NCBI GenBank assembly: GCA_008727115.1
Contig: CP044131.1
Span: 1,674,001 to 1,738,000 of the forward strand
DNA from: Comamonas testosteroni
GTDB taxonomy: Bacteria > Pseudomonadota > Gammaproteobacteria > Burkholderiales > Burkholderiaceae_C
Direction: 5' to 3'
DNA: 64,000 nt
Shown piece by piece: positions 25,215 through 34,539 of the stretch. The position numbers were made by a program, and so were the translations under genes. A model generated the notes under the pieces. The model made no database searches. It was given only the letters and a program-made list of their open reading frames with translations, and had not been told where the DNA came from. Every line of letters begins with the position of its first letter. The first letter of the stretch is position 1.

Positions 25215-25865
25215 ATGGACACAACAACAAATTTCTATTCCGCCTGGATTGCAGGCTTTACGGTGTGCGCTTCGCTCATTGCATCCATTGGAGCCCAGAA
25301 TCTTTATGTGCTGCGCCAGGCTGTGCAAGGCGAGCATGTGAAGTCCTGCGTGGCGCTGTGCGTGCTCAGTGATGCTTTGCTGGTGGCCCTGGGGGTGGCG
25401 GGCATGGCGCAAATGCTGGCCCGCTACCCGTCACTGGCGCAGTATCTGACGCTGGGCGGCGCGGCTTTCTTGTTGGCTTATGGACTGTTTGCATTCCGGC
25501 GCATGTGGCTTGCACCCGATGCAGCCATGGACCCACAAGAGCCGCAGAGCGCTCCACGCGGAATGATGAGTGTGCTGGCTGCCCTGGCCGCAATCACCTT
25601 GCTCAACCCCCATGTCTATCTGGATACGGTACTGCTGATGGGCTCTATCGGTGCGCAGCAAGAAGGGGCGGGCCGCTGGTCCTATGTGATTGGGGCGGCA
25701 TCGGCCAGTTGCCTGTGGTTTGTGCTGCTGGCTTTGGCTGGGCGACGGTTGCGGCATTGGTTTGCCAATCCCAGAGCCTGGCAAGTCATGGACGGCATTA
25801 CCGGAGTGATGATGCTGGGGCTGGCCTGGTGGGTGGCCAGCAGCGCCTGGGCCATGGAAATCTGA
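25215..25865 (+). CDS. LysE/ArgO-family amino acid exporter
   Basis: A 216-residue inner-membrane exporter with about six hydrophobic segments. The family start GFTVCASLIASIGAQNLYVL, then SDALLVALGVAGMAQML, and LNPHVYLDTVLLMGSIG are LysE/ArgO signatures. It probably expels arginine and/or lysine and is likely switched on by the divergent ArgP. Whether lysine or arginine is preferred cannot be told. An AGAGGTAGGCC ribosome site precedes the ATG. Confidence 0.9.
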   Translation: MDTTTNFYSAWIAGFTVCASLIASIGAQNLYVLRQAVQGEHVKSCVALCVLSDALLVALGVAGMAQMLARYPSLAQYLTLGGAAFLLAYGLFAFRRMWLAPDAAMDPQEPQSAPRGMMSVLAALAAITLLNPHVYLDTVLLMGSIGAQQEGAGRWSYVIGAASASCLWFVLLALAGRRLRHWFANPRAWQVMDGITGVMMLGLAWWVASSAWAMEI

Positions 25866-25895
25866 GCAGGAGCTCGACAAGCGCTGGCGCAGGGG

Positions 25896-26204
25896 TCAGC
25901 TTGCCGCGGTCTGTTCCCACAGGCCCACAGCCTCGATCAGGTTCCAGCTATTGCACTCAATGCGATACAGCCGCGTTACCCCGGTTTTCTGGCTCTGTCC
26001 CTCAATCACCACCATGTGCTTGCCGTGGCGCTGGGCCTCGGAGAGGGGGCGAATCTTGTCGTAGTTGTGCTGCTCTGCAATATCGCCGCGAAAAGAGATC
26101 GTCACTTGCTCGCGCCGTGGGTAGTAGTCCTGGGCATATTTTTCCTCGGTTCGCTCGGCGATCAGGGCAGCCATGTCAGGTGAGGTGCTGGAAGGGATGC
26201 TCAT
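25896..26204 (-). CDS. Hypothetical protein
   Basis: A 102-residue soluble protein, not recognised. It has LIAERTEEKYAQDYYPRREQ, then VTISFRGDIAEQHNYDKIRP and a C-terminal RIECNSWNLIEAVGLWEQ, mostly beta-type with one cysteine. The ATG at 26204 follows AGGAGACTTG on the minus strand, a strong ribosome site. The open frame continues upstream to 26372 without a better start. It lies between the exporter gene and the Lrp-type gene, and no functional link is evident. Confidence 0.6.
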   Translation of the reverse strand: MSIPSSTSPDMAALIAERTEEKYAQDYYPRREQVTISFRGDIAEQHNYDKIRPLSEAQRHGKHMVVIEGQSQKTGVTRLYRIECNSWNLIEAVGLWEQTAAS

Positions 26205-26368
26205 CAAGTCTCCTGCAAATTGGACGGGGTGCGCATTTCGAAACAGGAATGCGTCTGATGTGATTGTTGCATTTTGTTTCTTGCGCTGCCAGTGCCTGAG
26301 CAGGGGTCGGCAAGCCGGTATGTGCGGCGTTAAGGCTGGATCAAGCTTGCGGCTGCTGTGCAGAAACT

Positions 26369-26836
26369 TCAAATGGGCATCTGCAGTCCTGTCTTGACGC
26401 GCTCCAGCGCAATCGAGGTGCTGTAGCGGCGAATATTGTCATCTCCTTCAAAGAGACGCCGACAGATCGCCTGGTAGTCCTCCATGTCGGTGGCGGTAAC
26501 GATGAGGATGTAATCGGTCTCGCCCGTGACATAAAAGCATTGCTGCACGGCAGCTTCGGCGCTGATGCGCGCTTTGAAGTCACGCGACAGGTCGGGCCTG
26601 TCATTGACCAGTTGCACAGTGATGATGGCTGTCAGCGTGCGGCCAATATGTCCTGGTTCCAGCACGGCCACATTGGCGGAAATCACCCCGGTTTCCTGCA
26701 GGCGCTTGATGCGCCGTTGCACGGCAGGCGCCGACAGATTGATGTGCTCGGCAATCAGGCGCTGAGGCATGAGGTTGTCGCGCTGCAGCAGGGCAAGAAT
26801 GGCGCGGTCGAAGGAGTCCAGGTCGGCAACAGGCAT
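26369..26836 (-). CDS. Lrp/AsnC-family transcriptional regulator
   Basis: A 155-residue regulator. The N-terminal HTH is LDSFDRAILALLQRDNLMPQ, followed by LSAPAVQRRIKRLQETGVI. The C-terminal RAM ligand-binding domain contains CFYVTGETDYILIVTATDM and FEGDDNIRRYSTSIALE. It is divergent from an EamA-type transporter gene (26924) with 87 bases between, so it probably controls that exporter in response to an amino acid, which cannot be named. Confidence 0.88.
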   Translation of the reverse strand: MPVADLDSFDRAILALLQRDNLMPQRLIAEHINLSAPAVQRRIKRLQETGVISANVAVLEPGHIGRTLTAIITVQLVNDRPDLSRDFKARISAEAAVQQCFYVTGETDYILIVTATDMEDYQAICRRLFEGDDNIRRYSTSIALERVKTGLQMPI

Positions 26837-26923
26837 GGTGATGGGGCATTGAGAGCGAATCTTGCAGATTCCATACGGAAAATGAGCAAATTCAACGGGT
26901 GATGTGCAATATCGTATCCACCT

Positions 26924-27823
26924 ATGTCAAAAAATAGTTGGAATCATTGGTGGCCGGTGCTGGCTGTGTTGGGCTCGGTGACAGCGCTGGGTGTCGGTAC
27001 CTCGTTGGCCAAGCAGCTGTTCCCTGTGGTCGGGGCGCAGGGGACATCGGCCTTGCGCGTGGGTTTTGCAGCCTTGATTCTGGTGTGTATCTGGCGTCCC
27101 TGGCGCTGGCCGCTCAACCGCCAAAACGCACTGGCCTTGCTCGCCTTTGGCACGGCCCTTGGCGGCATGAATCTGATGTTCTACATGGCGCTGCGTGACA
27201 TTCCCTTTGGCCTGGCCGTTGCCATTGAGTTTTCCGGGCCACTGGCCGTGGCCATTTATTACTCGCGCCGGGCTGTGGATTTTGTCTGGCTGGTGCTGGC
27301 GGTCATCGGTCTTGCCATGATCTTGCCGCTGGGCGTGCATTCTCAGGGCGTACACCTGTCTGCTGTAGGTATTGCCTGCGCGCTGGGTGCGGCGATCTGC
27401 TGGGCTTTGTACATCGTGCTCGGACGCAGACTGGGCCATATTCCCAGCGGCCAGGCCGTTTCACTGGGATTGTTGTGCGCGGCCTTGGTGGTGGTGCCGT
27501 TTGGTGTGGCTGAAGCGGGGGCCAGGCTGCTGACTCCATCCATCTTGCTGTTCGGGCTGATGGTGGCTGCCATCTCCAGTGCCTTGCCCTACACGCTGGA
27601 GATGATGGCTTTGCGCCGTCTTCCTCCGGCTACTTTTGGCATTGCGCTCGCTACCGAGCCAGCCATCGCTGCACTGATGGGCATGCTGCTGCTGAGTGAG
27701 AACCTCAGTCCCATGCAGTGGGCTGCCATCGCCTGCATCATGGCGGCTGCCATGGGCAGCGCCATGACACGAGGTACCGTCAAACGCGTTGCCCAGGATG
27801 CATCGACAGCGAGTGCTGGATAA
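26924..27823 (+). CDS. EamA/RhtA-family exporter
   Basis: A 299-residue inner-membrane transporter with about ten hydrophobic segments in two EamA repeats. It resembles RhtA (threonine/homoserine exporter): GTSLAKQLFPVVGAQGTSAL, GGMNLMFYMALRDIPFGLAV, then LPYTLEMMALRRLPPATFGI. Export of an amino acid or similar metabolite is likely. The divergent Lrp-type gene is the probable regulator. The short ATG-proximal ribosome site is poor. Confidence 0.85.
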   Translation: MSKNSWNHWWPVLAVLGSVTALGVGTSLAKQLFPVVGAQGTSALRVGFAALILVCIWRPWRWPLNRQNALALLAFGTALGGMNLMFYMALRDIPFGLAVAIEFSGPLAVAIYYSRRAVDFVWLVLAVIGLAMILPLGVHSQGVHLSAVGIACALGAAICWALYIVLGRRLGHIPSGQAVSLGLLCAALVVVPFGVAEAGARLLTPSILLFGLMVAAISSALPYTLEMMALRRLPPATFGIALATEPAIAALMGMLLLSENLSPMQWAAIACIMAAAMGSAMTRGTVKRVAQDASTASAG

Positions 27824-27830
27824 ATGGATG

Positions 27831-27900
27831 CTATTAAAAACAGTGCAGCTAGCGCTTGCTAACCAATGATTTGGGTAAATATTGCTAGTGAATAACCCTT
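27831..27900 (+). repeat. Dispersed repeat copy after the EamA gene
   Basis: Plus strand: TTAAAAACAGTGCAGCTAGC, GCTTGCTAACCAATGATTTG, GGTAAATATTGC. It has the GCTAGCGCTTG core of the family but a diverged right half. Confidence 0.45.
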
Positions 27901-27946
27901 GAGACAAGCGTTGTCAGCTCTTGTTTTTGTAGCTTCTGTCCTGCAA

Positions 27947-27973
27947 AGCGCTACTCCGGTAGCGCTTTTTTTT
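27947..27973 (+). terminator. Rho-independent terminator
   Basis: AGCGCTAC-TCCG-GTAGCGCT is an 8-bp perfect stem followed by eight T. It closes the EamA transcript and insulates the prkA operon. Confidence 0.85.
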
Positions 27974-28273
27974 ACGTCCTGATCAGGCATGAGGTGCAGC
28001 GGTTTTTTCCTAGTTTCCGCTCCCCGGAAAACTTCAGTGCTGGCAGACACATACGGCATTCTGAGCGCTGCGTTGGCAGCGATAAAACGGTTTGGAAACG
28101 GGGCTTTTTCAATGCAGAAAACGCCATGCTTTGAGTACAGCCTGCGCAGCAAATTTGTAGGAATGTCGGCCTGTTCAAATCCAGGGTGAGGTGCTACAAC
28201 GAATGCACACGGTCACGAATGCCATGCAACTTTGCGGCACTGTTCGAGCCAGGGTGTCGCCACGGGAGGTCTT

Positions 28274-30196
28274 ATGGATGTCATCAGCAATTCCGCAGCC
28301 CGCTATGTCCGTTTGCGTGAAGAGGAAATGTCCCTGGACGAGTACCTCTCCCTCTGCCAGAAAGACCCCATGGCTTATGCCAGCGCAGCGCAGCGCATGC
28401 TCGCCATCATTGGCGAGCCGGAGATGGTCGATACGCGCAATGATCCTGTCCTGTCGAGGCTGTTTGCCAACAAGGTCATCCGCCGCTACCCCGCGTTTTC
28501 CGAGTTCTATGGCATGGAAGATGCCATCGAGCAGGTGGTGAGTTTTTTCCGCCATGCGGCACAGGGGCTGGAAGAGCGCAAGCAGATTCTCTACCTGCTC
28601 GGCCCTGTGGGCGGCGGCAAGTCCTCGATTGCCGAGCGCCTCAAATACCTGATGCAGAAAGCGCCGTTCTACGCTCTCAAGGGCTCGCCCGTGAACGAGT
28701 CGCCTCTGGGCCTGTTTGATCCTGTCGAAGACGGGCCGATTCTGGAGGAGGAGTTCGGCATCCCGCGCCGCAGCCTGCAGCATGTGCTCTCGCCATGGGC
28801 CGTGAAGCGGCTGGAAGAGTTTGGGGGGGACATTCGCCAGTTCCGCGTTGTCAAGCGCTACCCCAGCATTCTCAAGCAGATCGGCATTGCCAAGACTGAG
28901 CCGGGAGATGAGAACAACCAGGACATCTCCAGCCTGGTGGGCAAGGTCGACATTCGCAAGCTGGAGAACTTCTCGCAAGACGACACGGATGCGTACAGCT
29001 ACTCGGGCGGTCTGTGTCTGGCCAATCAGGGTCTGCTGGAGTTTGTCGAAATGTTCAAGGCGCCCATCAAGGTGCTGCACCCTTTGCTGACTGCGACACA
29101 GGAAGGCAATTACAAGGGCACGGAAGGCTTTGGCGCCATACCGTTTGATGGCGTGGTGCTGGCGCACAGCAACGAGAGCGAGTGGAAGGCCTTCCGCAAC
29201 AACAAGAACAACGAGGCGTTTCTTGACCGTATCTACATCGTCAAGGTGCCGTACTGTCTGCGTGTGAGCGAGGAGGTCAGGATTTATGAAAAGCTGATTC
29301 GCGAGTCGTCGCTGGCCAACGCCATCTGTGCGCCTGGCACGCTCAAGATGATGGCGCAGTTTTCGGTGCTCACGCGCCTGAAGGAGCCCGAGAACTCCAG
29401 CCTTTTCAGCAAGATGCAGGTCTATGACGGTGAAAGCCTCAAGGACACGGATCCACGCGCCAAGAGCTATCAGGAGTACCGTGACTATGCGGGTGTGGAT
29501 GAAGGCATGGAGGGGATATCGACCCGCTTTGCCTTCAAGATTCTGGCCAAGGTCTTCAACTACGACAGCACCGAGGTGGCGGCTAACCCTGTGCATCTGA
29601 TGTATGTGCTGGAGCGGCAGATAGAGCGCGAGCAGTTCCCGGCTGAGATGGAGACCAAGTACATCGGCTTCATCAAGGAGTACCTGTCGCAGCGCTATGC
29701 GGAGTTCATCGGCAAGGAAATCCAGACGGCCTATCTGGAGAGCTACAGCGAATATGGGCAGAACATCTTTGACCGCTATGTGACCTACGCCGACTACTGG
29801 ATTCAGGACAGCGAGTACCGCGACACGGATACCGGAGAAGTGTTTGATCGCAGCGCGCTGAATGCCGAACTGGAGAAAGTGGAAAAGCCCGCAGGCATTG
29901 CCAACCCCAAGGATTTTCGCAACGAGATTGTCAACTTCGTGCTGCGCGCACGGGCCAACAACCAGGGCAAGAATCCGAGCTGGACCAGCTATGAAAAGCT
30001 GCGCGCGGTGATCGAGAAGAAGATGTTCTCCAACACCGAGGAGCTGCTGCCGGTCATCAGCTTCAATGCCAAGGCCAGCGCCGAGGATGCGCGCAAGCAC
30101 CAGGACTTTGTCACGCGCATGGAAGCCAAGGGCTATACGTCCAAGCAGGTGCGACTGCTGTGCGAGTGGTACTTGCGTGTACGCAAGAGCAGCTGA
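28274..30196 (+). CDS. prkA: PrkA-type serine protein kinase
   Basis: A 640-residue PrkA/YeaG protein: an AAA-type N-terminal ATPase domain with Walker A GPVGGGKSSIAERLKYL near residue 110, and a C-terminal PrkA kinase-like domain (SWTSYEKLRAVIEKKMFSN). In E. coli yeaG is RpoS-dependent and linked to nutrient-stress survival. In Bacillus PrkA acts in sporulation. ATG 28274 follows GGGAGGTCTT, a strong ribosome site, and is preferred over ATG 28232. It heads an operon with yeaH and spoVR homologues. The true substrate is unsettled in the literature I know. Confidence 0.93.
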   Translation: MDVISNSAARYVRLREEEMSLDEYLSLCQKDPMAYASAAQRMLAIIGEPEMVDTRNDPVLSRLFANKVIRRYPAFSEFYGMEDAIEQVVSFFRHAAQGLEERKQILYLLGPVGGGKSSIAERLKYLMQKAPFYALKGSPVNESPLGLFDPVEDGPILEEEFGIPRRSLQHVLSPWAVKRLEEFGGDIRQFRVVKRYPSILKQIGIAKTEPGDENNQDISSLVGKVDIRKLENFSQDDTDAYSYSGGLCLANQGLLEFVEMFKAPIKVLHPLLTATQEGNYKGTEGFGAIPFDGVVLAHSNESEWKAFRNNKNNEAFLDRIYIVKVPYCLRVSEEVRIYEKLIRESSLANAICAPGTLKMMAQFSVLTRLKEPENSSLFSKMQVYDGESLKDTDPRAKSYQEYRDYAGVDEGMEGISTRFAFKILAKVFNYDSTEVAANPVHLMYVLERQIEREQFPAEMETKYIGFIKEYLSQRYAEFIGKEIQTAYLESYSEYGQNIFDRYVTYADYWIQDSEYRDTDTGEVFDRSALNAELEKVEKPAGIANPKDFRNEIVNFVLRARANNQGKNPSWTSYEKLRAVIEKKMFSNTEELLPVISFNAKASAEDARKHQDFVTRMEAKGYTSKQVRLLCEWYLRVRKSS

Positions 30197-30273
30197 GGCT
30201 ATGACGAGCGGATGGGGCACCGGGTGCTCCATTCGTGTGATGGTTGAGACAGCCCCTGGAGATGGGAGCACAG

Positions 30274-31542
30274 ATGGCACTGCATATCATCGATCGCAGG
30301 CTTGCAGGCAAGAATAAATCCGTGGGCAATCGCGAGCGCTTCGTTCGGCGCTTCAAGCAGCAGATCACGGAGGCCGTGCGCCGCGCCGTATCCAGCCGCG
30401 ATATTCGCCATATCGAGCAAGGCGAAAGCATCACCATTCCGAAAAAGGATATTCAGGAGCCTGTCTTCAGGCATGGTCAGGGCGGAATCCGGGACATGGT
30501 GCTGCCTGGCAACCGAGAGCATGTACGAGGGGACCGCATTGCGCGTCCATCGGGCGGTGCTGGTGGTGGCGGCTCACAGGCCAGCGACAGCGGAGAGGGT
30601 CAGGATGATTTCACCTTCACGCTCACCAAAGAAGAGTTCATGGATCTCTTTTTTGAGGATCTGGCTTTGCCGCGACTGCTACGCAATCACCTTGGTAGCA
30701 CTATGCACTTCAAGACGCGGCGTGCTGGCTACAGCCATGACGGCACGCCCAGCAATCTGGCGCTGGTACGTACCATGCGAGGAGCGCTTGGCAGGCGCAT
30801 TGCACTGACCAAGGCGCCTCATCGCGAAATCAAGGCGCTTGAAGAGGAGTTGCAGGACTTGCTGGCGCAGGACGACGGCACCAGCGAAATGGCTGCTGAA
30901 TTGCAGCAGCGCCTCGAGGCTTTGCGCGAACGCGTGGGTCGTGTGCCGTTTCTGGAACAACTGGATCTGCGCTTTCGCAATCGCACCAAGGTACCGGTAC
31001 CCAACAGCCAGGCCGTCATGTTTTGTGTCATGGATGTCTCTGGCTCCATGGATCAGGAGCGCAAAGAGCTGGCCAAGCGCTTTTTCATCCTGCTGTATCT
31101 GTTTCTGACGCGGCATTACGACAAGATCGAAATTGTGTTTATCCGCCATCACACTCAGGCCGCTGAGGTCAGCGAGGATGAGTTCTTTCATTCCACGGAA
31201 AGCGGAGGGACGGTGGTCAGCAGCGCGCTGGTGTTACTGGAGCAGGTCATTCGCACACGCTATCCGGTCAATGACTGGAATATCTATGTGGCTCAGGCCA
31301 GTGATGGCGACAACTTCAGCGATGACGGCGGCAAGTGTCACAGCCTGCTGGCCGAAAAGATACTGCCACTGGTGCGTTACTACGCTTATTTGCAGGTGGT
31401 GCTGGAGGAGCAAAGTCTGTGGGAGGAGTACAGCAGGCTGCAGGCAGCGCACTCGCACTTCGCCATGCGCAAGGTGTCTCAGGCCAGTGAGATTTACCCG
31501 GTGTTTCGTGATCTCTTCAAGAAAGACGGGGTGACGATATGA
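30274..31542 (+). CDS. yeaH: YeaH/YhbH (UPF0229) von Willebrand A-like protein
   Basis: A 422-residue UPF0229 protein. The basic N-terminus (MALHIIDRRLAGKNKSVGNR) is typical, then a Gly/Ser-rich segment near residue 90. The C-terminal half is a vWA-like domain with a MIDAS-type motif MDVSGSMDQ and IEIVFIRHHTQAAEV. It is usually encoded with PrkA and SpoVR, as here. ATG 30274 after GGGAGCACAG is chosen over TTG 30244. Its stop overlaps spoVR by four bases. Probably a cytosolic partner in the PrkA stress pathway. Confidence 0.92.
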   Translation: MALHIIDRRLAGKNKSVGNRERFVRRFKQQITEAVRRAVSSRDIRHIEQGESITIPKKDIQEPVFRHGQGGIRDMVLPGNREHVRGDRIARPSGGAGGGGSQASDSGEGQDDFTFTLTKEEFMDLFFEDLALPRLLRNHLGSTMHFKTRRAGYSHDGTPSNLALVRTMRGALGRRIALTKAPHREIKALEEELQDLLAQDDGTSEMAAELQQRLEALRERVGRVPFLEQLDLRFRNRTKVPVPNSQAVMFCVMDVSGSMDQERKELAKRFFILLYLFLTRHYDKIEIVFIRHHTQAAEVSEDEFFHSTESGGTVVSSALVLLEQVIRTRYPVNDWNIYVAQASDGDNFSDDGGKCHSLLAEKILPLVRYYAYLQVVLEEQSLWEEYSRLQAAHSHFAMRKVSQASEIYPVFRDLFKKDGVTI

Positions 31543-33164
31543 ACCTCAACCACTATCCCGCACTGGACCTGAGCGAAAGCCGCAAGGTGTGGTCGCATCC
31601 GGCTGCTGCGGAACGCCCGCGCGATGTGCCGCAAACGCCTTTGCAGGCAGGCGAGAGGCCGGCCAGCCCGTTGCCTGCACCCAGCGACTGGACCTTCGAG
31701 CTGATCGAGCAATACCACGCAGCCATCGCTGCCACGGCCGAGCGCTTTGGACTGGACACCTATCCCAATCAGCTGGAAATCATCACCGCCGAGCAGATGA
31801 TGGATGCCTATTCCAGCGTAGGCATGCCCGTCAACTATCGACACTGGAGCTATGGCAAGGAGTTTCTGGCGACGGAGCGTCGCTACCGCCGCGGCCATAT
31901 GGGGCTGGCCTATGAGATCGTCATCAACGCCAACCCCTGCATCAGCTATCTGATGGAGGAAAACAGCACGGCCATGCAGGCCTTGGTGATTGCCCATGCA
32001 GCCTACGGGCACAACAGTTTCTTCAAGAACAACTATCTGTTTCGCATGTGGTCCGATGCGGGAAGCATCATCGACTACCTCGTCTATGCACGTGACTATG
32101 TGGCACAGTGCGAGGAGCGTTATGGGCTGGATACCGTGGAGCAACTGCTGGACTCATGTCATGCACTGTCCAATTTTGGCGTGGATCGGTATTGCAGGCC
32201 TTCGAACAAGAGCCTGGCCAGAGAGCGAGCCGAGCGCGAAGAGCGTGAAGCCTATGTGCAGCAGCAAGTCAATGTGCTGTGGCGCACCTTGCCTGCGCGC
32301 AAAGACAAGGATGCGGTGGCGAACAACCATGAGCGCTTTCCCAAAGAGCCCGAGGAGAACATTCTGTATTTCATTGAAAAGAATGCTCCCTTGCTCGAGC
32401 CATGGCAGCGCGAGATCGTGCGCATCGTGCGCAAGGTTGCGCAGTACTTTTATCCGCAGCGACAGACCCAGGTGATGAATGAAGGCTGGGCCACTTTCTG
32501 GCACTACACCTTGCTCAACACCATGTATGACGAAGGCTGGCTGACGGATGGCGTGATGATGGAGTGGCTGTCGTCACACACCAATGTCATCTATCAGCCC
32601 CCGGCAGGACATAGGGCCTTCAGTGGCATCAATCCCTATGCGCTGGGCTTTGCCATGTACAAGGACATCCGGCGTATCTGTGAGGCTCCGACGGAGGAGG
32701 ACAGGTATTGGTTCCCGGACCTGGCGGGAACGCCTTGGTTGCCGGCCCTGCACCATGCCATGCGCAACTTCAAGGACGAGAGCTTTGTGGGGCAGTATCT
32801 CAGCCCGCATCTGATGCGCGAGATGCGCTTGTTTGCGTTGCACGATGATCCCGATGAGCGAGAAGTTATCGTCAGTGCCATTCATGACGAGGACGGCTAC
32901 CGCATGTTGCGCCAGCTGTTGTCACAGCAATACGACCTTGGAACGCGTGAGCCCAATATCCAAGTCTGGGATGTCAATCTGCGCGGAGATCGCAGTCTGA
33001 CTTTGCGGCACACGCCGTATCAGGGGCGGCCACTGGCTGAAGATGCCCAGGAGGTTCTCAAGCATGTGGCGCGTCTGTGGGGCTTTGGCGTTCAACTGGA
33101 GAGCGCCAATGGCGATGGTGAGGCAGCAGTGCTGCTGCATTCGGTCCCGGCATCATCTGGCTGA
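31539..33164 (+). CDS. spoVR: SpoVR family protein
   Basis: A 541-residue SpoVR/YcgB-family protein. Motifs: FGLDTYPNQLEIITAEQMMD, YSYGKEF-like (HWSYGKEFLATERRY), YEIVINANPCISYLMEEN, MNEGWATFWHY and INPYALGFAMYKDI. In Bacillus SpoVR affects spore cortex. In Gram-negative bacteria it is a stress-associated protein of unknown activity. Histidines and acids in NEGWATFWHYT suggest a metal site, which is inference. It overlaps yeaH (ATGA) and ends before the terminator at 33233. Confidence 0.92.
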   Translation: MNLNHYPALDLSESRKVWSHPAAAERPRDVPQTPLQAGERPASPLPAPSDWTFELIEQYHAAIAATAERFGLDTYPNQLEIITAEQMMDAYSSVGMPVNYRHWSYGKEFLATERRYRRGHMGLAYEIVINANPCISYLMEENSTAMQALVIAHAAYGHNSFFKNNYLFRMWSDAGSIIDYLVYARDYVAQCEERYGLDTVEQLLDSCHALSNFGVDRYCRPSNKSLARERAEREEREAYVQQQVNVLWRTLPARKDKDAVANNHERFPKEPEENILYFIEKNAPLLEPWQREIVRIVRKVAQYFYPQRQTQVMNEGWATFWHYTLLNTMYDEGWLTDGVMMEWLSSHTNVIYQPPAGHRAFSGINPYALGFAMYKDIRRICEAPTEEDRYWFPDLAGTPWLPALHHAMRNFKDESFVGQYLSPHLMREMRLFALHDDPDEREVIVSAIHDEDGYRMLRQLLSQQYDLGTREPNIQVWDVNLRGDRSLTLRHTPYQGRPLAEDAQEVLKHVARLWGFGVQLESANGDGEAAVLLHSVPASSG

Positions 33165-33232
33165 AATTGAAGCTGAAATGGCATGAAACGCTTATCTGTA
33201 AAGCGGTTTAAGCTATCAAATAAAAAGAAAAA

Positions 33233-33252
33233 AGCGCTGCAATGGCAGCGCT
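33233..33252. terminator. Bidirectional terminator between spoVR and metQ-like gene
   Basis: AGCGCTGC-AATG-GCAGCGCT with A-rich sequence on the left and TTTTT on the right. It serves both converging transcripts. Confidence 0.85.
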
Positions 33253-33296
33253 TTTTATCTGGAGCCTGCCCTTTGAGAGAGGCTCCAAAGAAACGA

Positions 33297-34079
33297 TCAG
33301 AATGCCGGAACCACGGCACCCTTGTACTTTTCCTCGATGAACTTCTTGGTGTCTGCAGAGTGCAGAGCGCCCATCAGCTTGGCAATGTCGGCACCATTGG
33401 CGCGATCCTTGCGGGCGGCCACGATGTTGGTGTAAGGGGAGTCTGCACCTTCGATGAACAGCGCATCCTTGGTGGGATTGAGCTTGGCCTCGATGGCGTA
33501 GTTGGTGTTGATCAGGGCTACATCGACATCAGCCAGAGCACGTGGCAGCAGAGGGGCTTCCAGTTCCTTGAACTTCAGCTTCTTGGGGTTCTTGACGATA
33601 TCCAGTGCAGTGGGCGTCAGGCTCTTTGGGTCCTTGAGTTCGATCAGGCCATGCTTGGCCAGCAAAATCAGCGCACGGCCACCGTTGGAGGGGTCATTGG
33701 GAATGGCAACAGTTGCGCCATTTTTCAGATCCTTGATGTTCTTGATCTTGCTGGAGTAGGCGCCAAAAGGCTCCACATGCACCTTGCCGTTGGGCACGAC
33801 CACCAGCGATGTCTTGCGGTCTTTGTTGTAGCTGTCCAGATAAGGCTGGTGCTGGAAGAAGTTGGCGTCCAGCTGCTTGTCTTCGACAGCTGCATTGGGC
33901 TGCACATAGTCGCTGAATTCCTTGATCTCCAGATCAATGCCCTGGGCCTTCAGAGCGGGCTTGATGTGGTTGAGGATCTCGGCATGAGGCACGGCAGTCG
34001 CTCCTACCTTGAGGACTTCGGCATTGGCCGCGAGGGCCAGAGTGGCAATAGCGATCGCAGAAAGAGCTTTCTTCAACAT
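33297..34079 (-). CDS. MetQ/NlpA-family substrate-binding protein
   Basis: A 260-residue periplasmic binding protein of the NlpA/MetQ family, usually for methionine. The signal peptide ends ALAANA-EV, with no lipobox cysteine, so the protein is soluble and not lipid-anchored as in E. coli MetQ. Family motifs: VGATAVPHAEILNHIKPAL, DANFFQHQPYLDSYN, VHVEPFGAYSSKI and IPNDPSNGGRALILL. No metN or metI gene lies next to it, so its permease must be elsewhere. The ligand is assigned from family only. Confidence 0.88.
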   Translation of the reverse strand: MLKKALSAIAIATLALAANAEVLKVGATAVPHAEILNHIKPALKAQGIDLEIKEFSDYVQPNAAVEDKQLDANFFQHQPYLDSYNKDRKTSLVVVPNGKVHVEPFGAYSSKIKNIKDLKNGATVAIPNDPSNGGRALILLAKHGLIELKDPKSLTPTALDIVKNPKKLKFKELEAPLLPRALADVDVALINTNYAIEAKLNPTKDALFIEGADSPYTNIVAARKDRANGADIAKLMGALHSADTKKFIEEKYKGAVVPAF

Positions 34080-34237
34080 CGGTTCTGACTTTCTTCAGCA
34101 AGTTGCAATAAATACCCGGGCCTTGTCTGGACCACAGTGAACTAAGGTGCATAGTCTAGTGCTGCCGATCAAAGCGTGCAGGACATTTTTCTTATTTGGT
34201 TATAAGAGCGTCTTTTTTTATTCAAGAAATTGGTTTC

Positions 34238-34477
34238 ATGAATCCCCAAATGCTTGAGCGCCTGGTGCGTGTGTCCATGCCTTATGGCAAATACAAGGGC
34301 CGATTGATTGCTGATTTGCCGGGAAACTATCTCAACTGGTTTGCGCGAGAGGGATTTCCCAAAGGGGAAATTGGCCAGTTGCTGGCGCTGATGCAAGAGC
34401 TGGATCACAACGGGCTGAGCGGATTGCTTGAGCCATTGCGCAAGGCCGCCGGGCTGCCTCCGCGTGCTCAGGAGTGA
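34238..34477 (+). CDS. DUF3820 family small protein
   Basis: A 79-residue soluble protein with the DUF3820 pattern: MPYGKYKGRLIADLPGNYLN, then WFAREGFPKGEIGQLLALM. The family is annotated as a putative quorum-sensing-regulated virulence factor in some databases, but the role is essentially unknown. ATG 34238 matches the family start. A longer frame from 34196 lacks support. It ends before a strong convergent terminator at 34498. Confidence 0.82.
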   Translation: MNPQMLERLVRVSMPYGKYKGRLIADLPGNYLNWFAREGFPKGEIGQLLALMQELDHNGLSGLLEPLRKAAGLPPRAQE

Positions 34478-34497
34478 CCAGCGTCAATCAATAAAAA

Positions 34498-34517
34498 AGG
34501 GCCGCTGCAGCGGCCCT
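34498..34517. terminator. Bidirectional terminator
   Basis: AGGGCCGCTG-CAGCGGCCCT is a perfect 10-bp palindrome flanked by AAAAA and TTTTT. It separates the convergent DUF3820 and Ala-rich protein genes. Confidence 0.85.
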
Positions 34518-34539
34518 TTTTGCATCTGCGCGGTGTCGA

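Larger units (their letters stand above)
27824..28273. other. Intergenic region upstream of prkA
   Basis: A 450-base gap without a credible gene. It holds a dispersed repeat copy (27831-27900), the terminator at 27947-27973, and about 290 bases of leader for the prkA operon. I could not find a sigma54 -24/-12 element with correct GG-N10-GC spacing, nor another clear motif. Confidence 0.6.

Noticed and set aside
28020-28232. Sigma54 promoter for prkA
   Set aside because: GG and GC pairs are present but not at the required ten-base spacing.
28175-30280. A 701-codon frame opposite prkA
   Set aside because: Antisense to a confident prkA gene, with no domain support.
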